A stretch of 64,000 nucleotides of DNA from Chanos chanos (lineage: Eukaryota > Chordata > Actinopteri > Gonorynchiformes > Chanidae). The stretch is taken from the NCBI RefSeq assembly GCF_902362185.1, contig NC_044507.1, forward strand, positions 13,526,544 through 13,590,543. The letters run 5' to 3'. Positions 54,601 to 64,000 of this stretch are shown piece after piece. The notes under the pieces were generated by a model, which had not been told where the DNA came from, made no database searches, and saw only the letters and a list, made by a program, of their open reading frames with translations. How positions within the stretch are numbered: the stretch's first letter is position 1; each line of letters starts with the position of its first letter. The position numbers were made by a program, and so were the translations under genes.

Positions 54601-57600
54601 CATGTTATTGTAGACAGGGCGTCTACCTGACAGCCGCAGTTTCTGGTGCTCTTGTGTGTTTGTGCAGTTTTTGTCCATTTAATTCTCTTTGCTGCTTGAA
54701 TGTAGACATGTATGTCTGAAAACAACTGGCTGCACTAATCTCAAGTCTTTGTCATCTGTGATGTTCCTCAGTTCTGGTGGGCTGGTTGACTGTTACTGCA
54801 CCATTGGCCAAAATCGTTTCCTTGTATGCATGTCATACTTGACAATAAAATGATTCTGATTCTGGTTCTGATGTCCAGGTGTATGAACTTTAACTGAAAG
54901 ATCTGAAGTGGCTCACCTCTGCGGTCCATGGAGGGCTTGGAGGTGCTCAGTACCTGTGGCATGCTGGTTCCCATATCCAGCTCTGCTAAAGTCAGTTCAT
55001 TCATGAAGTATGGCAACTGTGAAAGGACATATACAATATTTGTAGAAATAAGCACGGGGCTTTTTAGTTAGGCTCCTACTCCCAAGTGTCAAGTATTTGA
55101 CAGGAATGCATCTGTGTGTGTCTACCTATACCTGACACACTGTCATACATCAGTATTATTCAACTTGCGACGTAGAAGAAGTAGGTTTTGAATAATAATA
55201 TGCCCACTACTGCCAACTACTTTCATTAGAACTCATTTGGATAATGTTTTTGATGTATTTGAACTAATGTCTGTAAAGTGAATGGACACGGGGTAGGCGG
55301 AGGGTTGCTGATGGATCGGAGAGAGTAATGAGAGAGTGATAGACAGCTCTAGTGTCTGTCAGCCCGCTTACACCAGCTGACAAAGCAGCTTTTGTCTCTC
55401 TCTCCTTTATTCAAACTTCCTTAGCATCCCTTTCTCTCCCTACACCCACGCAAACTACCTCAGCATCTCTTACTGCTTTCACTGATGCAATGAGTTTGTA
55501 ATGCAATGAGCTTACCCTTTCTACAATGATGAGCTTGTAGAATTCTTTCTCTGACATCCAACACATTCAACATATTTTTCAAGGTTGTTCCACAGCTACA
55601 AAATCTCAGCTTTCATTTAAAAGAGCTCTGCAGATTATAAATGGCGAAAAGAGAGTGAACTTAATTCTTACAAAGGTGTTTGTGAAATTAATGGTGTTAA
55701 GAGACAGTGGTCATCCAGTGCAGTGATTGTATTAATAATTGTATTTTGTATCACAGTCCTGCTGGTGTGTCCCTATCTCTGTACCCCAAGTATCAAACTG
55801 ACCTTCCTGTGGGCTGACGTAAGCAGGCAAGCTGTCCCATATTGTATCTGGAGCTCCCCTGTTGTGTCTGTGTGTATTTCTTATTTGAGCTTTCAGACAC
55901 TGCATTTCCCCATCTGCCTCCTTTTTAATCTCTCACCAAAACCCAATTGAAATAAAATTGATTTCATTCTCTCGCCCTGATGTTGCCTGATGAGTCCTAC
56001 AGATGATATCCTTTCACTTTAGTTTCACTCAACCCGTTCCCCTAACTAAGATGTCGCTCGGTGTCTTCTAAGTGTCTCTTTTTTATGTTTATCTTATTTA
56101 GGTTTGTTTATTTCCTACTCTCAAACCTGGAACTTACTGAACTCTTTAATAGCACATGCCCTCTCATCACCACCTTCCTAAGCTACTTCCAGAACCTTCT
56201 GTGATCACCCTGGTCTTACTCAGCCTCCTTGGGCTGAGTTCTTCTTTGAGCATTTTAATAAACTTCAGAATTTTAATGAACTTCAGTGTCTCATTATCTC
56301 AAACTCAATATTTCACTGTCTCTTTGGATCTAACTGAAATCTTCACAAATGTTAGTTGTTCACTTTGACAGCTCTGGATTCAGCTTTCTCACGCTGGTCT
56401 GTCTTAACCTTTCCTATTCTTACCCAGAACATTTAAATCTTTTTTCTAAATCAGTTCTTGTGCTGCTTCTTTTAGATCCTATTTTCTCACCCGGATCTTG
56501 CTCAGCTTCTTCTGGATCTTGTGGGCCACCTGATCCGCCCAGTATTTTTCCCGCAGGAAGTCCCAAAATATCCTCCCAATGAGGGCATTGATCCAGGCTG
56601 GCTGGCTGTCACCGCAGGCCAAGGCTGGATCTCCAGGAAACTGTATTGAAAAGAACAGTGGAAGCATCATCGTGCAGAGAATCCAGCGTAAATGTAGCTG
56701 CCCTGCTCCTGTGATACAGGTATTGACTTTAATGGATTTCAGCTCCTGGCGTTCAGTATTCTGCTGAGCAAGGTTCTTTTCTGTACTCCGTCAAAAAGAA
56801 CCATTGTTTGATCTGCTCTTCCAAATCAATATGGATAATGCTACGGATTAGAGCACTGCTCTTGGCTTAAGTAGAGCGGCACCTTGGTGTGCATTCATAC
56901 AGCCTGATAGATAAACTGTTAGCAGAGACTGTGTCAAAACAAGCAGTGCCAAATGAGCTACAGACGCACCTGCTGATGTTGACATCACATGCCAAATTAC
57001 AGAAGGACCAAATGACAAAAGTTAAAAATTACCTTAAAGTGGATTTGTATCAATGTATTCAACAGGACTGATCTTCAAAATGTTTCAGCTTTAGCCCTAA
57101 TGTTGGCAGAGAAAATTAAACTAACTGGGGGAATCACTGCACTCTTTGTACACCTGGGAAACAAAGCTTCAAAGTCTCCACTCATACATTTCTCAACATT
57201 GTGTTAAAAATATTAAATATTACATGTCAGTTTGCCTCTAGACACCCTCTTAGACCAAGCAATGACTTTTTTTCTTCTTCTCCATTTTCTCTAACCTTCT
57301 TCCTCTCAGTGGGGGAGCCTGATTGGCTGTGGCTGGGGCTTGCAGTGGGGCTGCTACTCTCTGACATGACAAACTGGGCCATGTAGCTGTTGTAGTCCAA
57401 CAGGATCTTCTCCCTCACGTTTCCTGCCAACTCTCGTAATCCCAGTGCAGGTGCAATGTCTTCAGTACTGCCCTGACTAGAGCCACCGCCACTGCACAAC
57501 TCTACAGAGAGAGAGGAAATAAATATGCCTCATAAACATGAAATATATAGGACTCAGTGTGACTCCAATGAAATGTATACAACATTAAATATAATAATGT

Positions 57601-60600
57601 AAGTATAACATATAATCTACATCTGAAAGACGATAGGATCACAGTATTTTACTCCTTCTGCTCTATGTTTTTTGATTGTCACCAAACTTATGTGATATTA
57701 TAGTCTGGGCATCCAGTTAGCTCTGTGGTACCTGTCTTAGAGTCATCTCTGCAGAGTTTGGTCTGGACCCCAGCTTGTGATGCCAACAGCAGGTGCTGAT
57801 ACCACTCCTCTTTCTCTCTTCCAGTGCGGCCAAAGAGGTAGAGAGTGGTGGGGGAACCTGCGTCTGACTTGAGGAATAAAGGTTTGTCTGCTCTTTCTTC
57901 CTCCTCTGTTGTTTCTTTTGTCTGCTCTACCTCTTCACACTCCTCTCCCTCTGCCAGCATGATGCATATGGGGTATTTCTTATTCCACACTCTCTTTCGT
58001 GCCAGAACCGCAGGCAATAAAGACACCTGAAGAACAAACACCACAAAATACAATTTTACATCCTGTTGCTAAATAATAAAGTTAACTTGGATGGCCTCTG
58101 AGATGAATGAGTAACAGTCAGAAAATGCAATAGTTGGCATAGCACTCACTCACAACAAACCACATTCAGATAACTTCAACCTTTTAACAATATCAGTATT
58201 GTAACACTTTTGGCAGCGCAGAGCGTGCACCACTGAGAATTAAGACAACTCTTTCAAACAGGTGCAGTATCTGCAAGGCCACATTTTCATAACAATGAAG
58301 ATCTTAAAGGAAGGGTAGCAGGATGTACGTGTGAATGCAGGTGTGGACTGACCTTGCTGTTGGCCAGCTGGAAGCAGCGTGTATGCACGAATGCGGCCTC
58401 GTGTTGCTGCTCATTGAAGGTTGCGTTGCGTGGGATGTTGGCACGTGGGTACGCCAGGACCAGGCGGGAGCCTTCAAGGGTGGCATACACAGAGTGAGTG
58501 AGGTAGGGGTGGTACGTCTCTGGGTCGTAGGAATCCATCTCATTCATCCAGCCCTGTAGTGTAGCAACAAGACAGCAACAGAGGGCTATATATACAGGCG
58601 GCGTCAGACTGTAGCAATGTCAATAACATGTACCGTACTGTACAGACATATAATATACATACAGTTTCTGTTGTTTGAAAATTGTGTTTTAATCATCTCC
58701 CAACCATGTCAAATACTCGATCACAGAAAGTCATGCAAAAACCCTTCAGTTGCTGGTGTGGTTAGCAGTAAAATGCAAAATTGCAATAAAATGCATGCCT
58801 TAATTACCACCAGTGATTATCCTATGGAAATGACAACACACACACACAAAAACAGGGCAACTACAGAGTAAAGTGGTCATAATCAATTAGGGCATGTTTA
58901 TTTTGGAGGTAGAAATGATTTTACACTGTGCCTCTGCTCAGGCAGGGGTAAATCCTCCAGTAATGACTGTACTGTTAGCTACACCTGTTTCTCTAATGTC
59001 TCTACTGGGGACATGCTAGCATTGGCATCCTTCACAATTTTCCACAGAATATATTGTTATGAACAAAGCATTCTCTCAGATGTTATTTAACATCTTTATT
59101 CCTGCATTTATAATTTGTCAGTAAATGTTATTAACATTAAAGATTATCAGCATTATCAACAGTAAGGATTATTAACATTGTAACAGTGGTTACATCACAT
59201 GCAATGAAATCAGTTTTCACTATTTCCTTTTTCAACAAACAATTATCCTGAGTCAACTTTAAATCAACCTACTTAGGTATATGTGTGCGTGCGTGCGTGC
59301 GTGTGTGTGTGTGCATGTGTGTGTGTGCGTGTGTGTGTGTGTGTCTGTGTGTGTGTGTCTGTGTGTGCGTGTGTGTGTGCATGTGTGTTTGTGTGCGTGC
59401 ACGTGAGAAATGTTTCGGATATAAGAGGGAGCACAAACTGATGATAGAAAATGTCAAAAAAGATTATTAACAGAGGTCTGCTCTTCCTTCTTTTATTTGT
59501 TTTTGTCACATAAAAATTTTAAAAGAAAGCAACTGGCGAGAAGCTCTATAACTGTAAACACAGTAAACACAGCTTTCCCTTGTCAAGAGTCCCAGTGAGA
59601 ACATTTAACAACCAAACTGCAGACTGCTGGCTAAAGCCAAATGAAACTGAACCATGTGAAAGCTTAATGGTTTATCTCACTTGACATAGACTTGGATTGA
59701 GATAAGCCATGTGTTAGTTTTCAGCGCTTTGGCTGCGTGCTACTCACATTAAAATTCATAGGTTTTGCAGCAGTTTCTTGAGAGAATTACAAAACTAAAC
59801 ATAAATCTGACTGATGCAAAGCCTTTCTGTGTGCAAGGTGTGTCATTTAGCCGCACGTCTCTGAAAAGACCAGTGAACAGTTCAGACTCACCTGAAGAGT
59901 CCCCGGCTCTTGCTGAACTTTGCTCATGGAGTCGACTGGCAGGCTGTCACTGGGCCGGGGCCTCGGTTTCTGAGGCAGTGCTGGTCGTCTTGGCGCCAAG
60001 AGCAGGACTACCACAAGTCCCATCATAAAGCCAAAGGCTAAACCCAGAGACAGGCCAGTCAGATAGGATGGCAGTGGCAGCACAAAAAAGCCATAAGCCA
60101 GCAAGCCCACACACACCAACCATCGGCCTGGTGTCGAGGAGGGAATGCGGGGTGGGATCAGGGGTCTGGGCTGCTCTAATGAGTCCTTGTCCTTCCCTCT
60201 CGTCTTGCTCTTAATCTCAACAACCTGCATGACATCGCCGAAGGTACAGATCTCGTAGCGGCTGTCGCCACTGCCCAGTTTTCGGTGTAGTTCTGGTGAG
60301 AAGCATGGATTCAGAGGGCCTTTCCTGGGTTTTCTCACTGGAGTGTCACAGACAGCCAGAGGACTGCCATCCTCTCGCCTGCGGACTCCTACAGAATCAT
60401 CCCCCTTAACAGGGGTCCCACCACCACCACCACCACTCCCCTGGGAGCTGGGTGAGTCACTGGGCCCTGCAGTCCTCTGCTGCTGCTTGGGACTTCCACC
60501 GCTCTCATCACCTATTATCTTACTGAGCATGCTCAGTGGTTCCTGCATGGCCTCAGAAAACTTGCGACGTGTGTCCTCCAGTTCAGCCATCAGGGAGCTG

Positions 60601-61079
60601 CGGGGCTCGGTGGGGGACAAGCTGCCAGGGGATGGGGGAGCTGTGCTGGATGAATCGCCCCCCTCGTGGGTCTTGACTGGTTGCACCAGCTGTTTCCAGG
60701 GTTGCATGTGAAGCTTGGAGTCGGATTTGGAGAGGCAAACCTCTGGCTCACGACGGGAGATCTCAGTGGACAGGGATTTGACCAGGCTCAAGAGCGGCTT
60801 GGGTCTGAGGGAGGCTGGTTCTTTGGACTCCATATCTGAAGAAGAGGAGGAGGACTTCAGCAGGCTGGTTGAGGATGAGAGGGCGCCGGGGAGGAGGACA
60901 GGCGCCGAGACCGACAGGTCTCCCAGCGCACCAGGGGAGGACGGAGAGAGGGGCACATGGAAAGCAGAGGAACGGAAACCCAACCGCTCCCCAAGTCTCT
61001 CGTTCCTTCCGCGAGAAGATCTCTCTCTGGGACCCTCCTCATCGCGGTCTAGTGAAAAGATAAGCTCGCTGTCCTCCAT
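51609..61079 (-). CDS. tex2l: TEX2-like SMP-domain lipid-transfer protein
   Basis: Eleven minus-strand exons give about 967 aa: 61079-59892, 58553-58353, 58026-57732, 57501-57296, 56640-56491, 55016-54917, 54031-53890, 53005-52871, 52607-52398, 52166-52046, 51764-51609. The N-terminal 315 residues are Ser/Pro-rich with LLSLVKSLSTEI and EPLSMLSKIIGDESG motifs shared with TEX2. A hydrophobic hairpin (about 320-361) would anchor it in the ER. A PH-like region follows (MNEMDSYDPETYHPYLTHSV, YLFGRTGREKEEWYQHLLL), then the SMP domain (about 644-910: LIGRIFWDFLREKYW, LPYFMNELTLAELDMG, KYFQKATENEYIKKKI, TLAVNIPPPPTDRIW). TEX2 proteins move lipids at ER contact sites. The start at 61079 follows an in-frame stop. 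The donor of the 54031-53890 exon could instead be at 53896. It is shorter than human TEX2 (1127 aa), so a tex2 paralogue (tex2l) is likely; the symbol is tentative. Confidence 0.88.
52168..52232. repeat. (CA)n tracts next to a tex2-like acceptor
   Basis: Two CA runs start 2 bp beyond the acceptor of the exon 52166-52046. On the transcribed strand the acceptor is preceded by alternating GT rather than a normal pyrimidine tract. Confidence 0.9.
54770..54871 (+). mobile_element. non-LTR retrotransposon 3' tail in tex2-like intron
   Basis: The sequence 'gacaataaaatgattctgat' followed by further TTCTGA units is the 3' end of a common teleost LINE-type element. Related sequence may extend upstream to about 54580. 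It lies antisense in the intron between exons 55016-54917 and 54031-53890. It is a 5'-truncated fragment; the family is not certain. Confidence 0.65.
59281..59402. repeat. (GT)n/(GCGT)n microsatellite in tex2-like intron 1
   Basis: About 120 bp of interrupted GT with CGTG variants. Confidence 0.95.
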
Positions 61080-61514
61080 GTCTGTGTCAGGTAGCACAGT
61101 TATGGCGCCATCCTTCGCTGGGCATTAGGGCAGCTGGGACAGGAAACAGGGAAGACGCGGATCATCACAGGGGACAGTTTTTTCTAGGTCTACGCCATTG
61201 CAATTCCAACTGCATGTATCACGGCAAGTCCACACACTGGAGAGAGAAAACACCTGCAGAGCAAGGGAGAAAAACACAGCATCTGCGTACAGTGACATAT
61301 AACATTTAAGAATTCAAAGCTTTCCTGCAGGGACTGTCTCCTGGTGTGTGACAGAAAGCTCCCGCCCACACACTCAAGCGTGGCCCAGGTTGTCAGTAGC
61401 TGACTAATGGCTTTAGCCTCAGAGCTCTGTTTTCCCCAGTCAGGACACAGGAAAAAGTCTAGATATGCTGTCTTGCTTGATCAGCTTTGACTTTGGATGT
61501 AAATAAAAATAGAG

Positions 61515-61517
<3 letters not shown>

Positions 61518-61568
<51 letters not shown>

Positions 61569-61630
61569 GTGAGAGAGGGGAAGAGAGAGAGAGCGGGAGA
61601 GAGAGAGCTTATGTACATATATGTGCGTGC

Positions 61631-61665
<35 letters not shown>
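61518..61665. repeat. (GT)n(GA)n(GT)n compound microsatellite
   Basis: GT run, then about 60 bp of GA-rich sequence, then a second GT run. Confidence 0.95.
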
Positions 61666-61666
<1 letters not shown>

Positions 61667-61913
61667 CTAGACTGTCTGTCTGTCTCACTGTTTGGCCATA
61701 TGTTTTGTTGTATGTGAAGATGCGTGTGTATCTGTATTTGTAAGTTCAGTATTTTGACCGAACTGAATTTAACTGTCTGATTTTATACCCTTCATTGCAC
61801 AGAGATGTTTCAGTGTGTGACTCATTATGGGCTACACTGCATGATTAATTTTGCTTGAATTGGTCTTCAGGTGTATTCTCATTCTGCCACCTCCTCCTCA
61901 TCACTCATTGAAT

Positions 61914-61915
<2 letters not shown>

Positions 61916-61939
<24 letters not shown>
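61916..61939. repeat. (CA)n microsatellite
   Basis: A pure CA run of about 24 bp. Confidence 0.9.
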
Positions 61940-61944
<5 letters not shown>

Positions 61945-62141
61945 CTCGTGTGAGGTAGCTACATCCCAAACACAGACTCACACCCCTGCCACCCCTGTTC
62001 TGACAGATTCTACTAGCTTAAAACTCCAAAAATAGCACTCAGCATGGGGAAAGCTATTTCGGCCAGAGAAATTACATACTGCAGAGCAGGCCTTCTATAC
62101 GCATAGGCCACAGATAAAATATATTTTACTTCATAGATCTT

Positions 62142-62280
62142 GCCCTGTGATAGACTGGCGACCTGCCCAGGGTGTGTCCCCACCTTTTACCCATGAGCGC
62201 TGGGATAGGCTCCAGCACCCCGCGACCCTAATTAGGATAAAGTGGCTTGGAATATGAATGAATGAATGAATGAATGAATT
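62142..62280 (+). mobile_element. L2-like LINE 3' tail
   Basis: 'ccctgtgatagactggcgac', 'gggataggctccagcacccc' and 'gcgaccctaattaggataa' end in (TGAA)n. This is the familiar 3' end of L2-type (Maui-like) fish LINEs, also carried by some SINEs. Only the tail is present, so it is a heavily 5'-truncated copy; no protein-coding part is visible. Confidence 0.82.
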
Positions 62281-62694
62281 TATAGGTTTTTAAATACTAC
62301 TATTCTTTAAAAATACTATCACAATGTCCTTCAAGACAATTCTGTTTCCACCATACAGAGGAAAAAAAACCCCCACAGATTTTCTTTCTTTTTTTAATCT
62401 TAATCACAGATTTTAGGATAAGATTTCAGGCATTCTAATCTGTGATATGGAGTTTCTCAGAAACCAGCTAAAGAAGAGACCAGTCCACTCATACTGCACA
62501 GAGAGTCAATCATTATTCAGAGGTGACAGCATGCATTTAGGTAATGCGTAAGCAACTGTCTCGCTTCAGAGTGTTTTCATCCTCTAACGGGGTGTGAGGA
62601 TTTACTGTAATCTCCCAATAAAAGGGACTTCATGACAGCATGACAGTCTACCAGGTCTTGTAAGACTCATTGAGGACATGTAGTGAATCACAGG

Positions 62695-62695
62695 A

Positions 62696-62786
<91 letters not shown>

Positions 62787-62800
62787 AAGTGAGAGAGACA
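62695..62800. repeat. long (GA)n purine tract
   Basis: About 100 bp of almost pure GA with periodic AAAG interruptions; a purine strand of this kind has mirror symmetry and could form a triplex. Confidence 0.93.
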
Positions 62801-64000
62801 GAAACTGACACGCAGGATCAGAACTAGTTTTATCTAACAGTGATTGCACTTTTCACCATGACAGAACATTCTGTATATAATGACCACTGCTGCACATTAC
62901 TAACTGCTGGCAGGACCAGTGCCCTCTTTAAAGTGATACACTGTGTGTATGGTATAAAAGTTATGTTCTCTGAGATCTGCTCTTGTCTAGCAGTTTATGC
63001 GATGTCCAGTCCTATTCTATCCGTTACACTGGGGAAATCAATACCCTATTGTGGTACATACTTTAATATGTTGTATGTGCTTAAAGGTTTAATTGAGAGC
63101 TTGTGACTAAGAATTCTAATGTGTTTATTGCAAACAGCAAATGAGTCTTGGTTAGCAAATAGCACAGAAGTGAAAAACCTGCCTGCCAGCTTCCAATAAT
63201 ATTTCCTCATCAAAAGGCACAATGGAGGGTTATGATAGATGAATTATGTGAGATTCCAAGTTTCTGTTTCCTGTTACATCCCTAAATTGTGGGTAGCACA
63301 CTGAATAACTGCTGTTAACAGCAAAACATGTGCTCTACTCCATCAGTGTTTCCACATACTGGTGCAACCATATGGTTGCTATCTAACTGTCAATTTGAAG
63401 AAGCCTGTTGTGAAGCTAAGACAACAGATATGTGTTTAATGTGTTTATATTTTGCTTTATTTCATGGGGATAAATAAGAAATTCAGAAATATGAAGCAAT
63501 AATTTCACTTTAAAAAAGAGGACAGAGAAAAGATAAGATGGTCAAGAACACAAGTTTATAGAGGAGAAAGAGATAGAGAGAATTGTTGAAGAGAAATGGA
63601 ACAATCTGAAATAAACAGAAAGTGAAGTTTATTTCTGTGATTAAGCTCCCCCTCTCTTAAAATCACACAAGGCAACAAAAAAGTCACAATACATTTACTA
63701 TAAATGTCAACTCATCCAGACTTTGGAGGGAGAGGGCCAGGGTAGGTTAAAAAGCAAAGATTTTAGTGACCATTCACGGACAGTAATTCCGGTTGACAGA
63801 ACAGCCCATGGGAAATAGTGCACTCTGAATTAAGCTCGCAGGTCTCCTACTATAACAGACATACAAGGCTCAGTAGCACGAGTGCGCTCCATAACAGTCT
63901 AGATGAATGGGCAGAATATTCTTTGATATCAACAGCTTAATTTGCTGACTCTCATTCACTGCTTGTAAACATTTAGATTGCCAAATGCAAATTAGATCAT

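Larger units (their letters stand above)
61080..64000. other. upstream of tex2-like gene: 5' UTR introns or intergenic DNA
   Basis: No further coding sequence was recognised. The region contains GT/GA and CA microsatellites (61518-61665, 61916-61939), an L2-like tail (62142-62280) and a long GA tract (62695-62800). Spliced 5' UTR exons of the tex2-like gene could lie here but cannot be placed. The last kilobase (63000-64000) shows nothing distinctive. Confidence 0.5.

Noticed and set aside
59269-59509. His-Thr-rich open frames over GT/CA repeats (also at 46822, 47013 and 29912)
   Set aside because: They are translations of microsatellites without family similarity.
60343-61128. Long plus-strand open frames opposite the first tex2-like exon
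   Set aside because: They mirror the GC- and serine-rich coding strand; only the minus strand matches TEX2.

Overview
The window is vertebrate nuclear DNA, and everything in it points to a teleost fish. Genes are split into many short exons with clean GT-AG introns. CA/GT, GA and AT microsatellites are dense, and fish-type LINE tails and a foldback MITE are present. I found ten protein-coding genes by joining exons across reading frames and comparing the products with vertebrate families from memory. No database search was run.

Layout, left to right: (1) 1-3442 (-), first coding exon and part of intron 1 of tom1l2. (2) 4326-9423 (+), drc3/lrrc48, a complete 12-exon gene for a nexin-dynein regulatory complex subunit. 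(3) 10392-13396 (+), gid4, substrate receptor of the CTLH/GID E3 ligase, with a long 3' UTR. (4) A 4.4-kb gene-poor gap. (5) 19428-22464 (+), noxo1, NADPH oxidase organizer 1. (6) 24806-36548 (-), tbl3, a 23-exon WD40 protein of the SSU processome (yeast Utp13). (7) 37211-38981 (+), rnf151, a RING plus TRAF-type zinc-finger protein. (8) 40006-41633 (+), rps2 (uS5), hosting an H/ACA-like snoRNA in intron 6. (9) 42512-43719 (-), ndufb10, complex I. (10) 45095-50554 (+), rpl3l, the muscle paralogue of uL3. (11) 51609-61079 (-), a tex2-like SMP-domain lipid-transfer protein. (12) 61.1-64 kb, tex2-like upstream or intergenic DNA with microsatellites and an L2-like LINE tail.

tom1l2-drc3-gid4 is the gene order of human 17p11.2 without atpaf2. 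noxo1-tbl3-rnf151-rps2-ndufb10-rpl3l is the order of human 16p13.3. The two blocks meet in the 13.4-19.4 kb gap. The genes are not an operon, but tbl3, rps2 and rpl3l all serve ribosome production or composition. drc3 has a perfect RFX X-box upstream, as expected for a motile-cilium gene.

The most distinctive signals are: two minor-spliceosome (U12-type) introns in drc3, one an AT-AC intron with a perfect donor; a 31-bp minisatellite in rpl3l intron 8 that repeats a consensus AP-1 site seven times at three-helical-turn spacing; an rpl3l 5' splice site that is the first unit of a (GT)20 tract; a 34-bp perfect hairpin beside a CTCF-like motif in the gap between the two synteny blocks; and the intronic H/ACA-like RNA in rps2.
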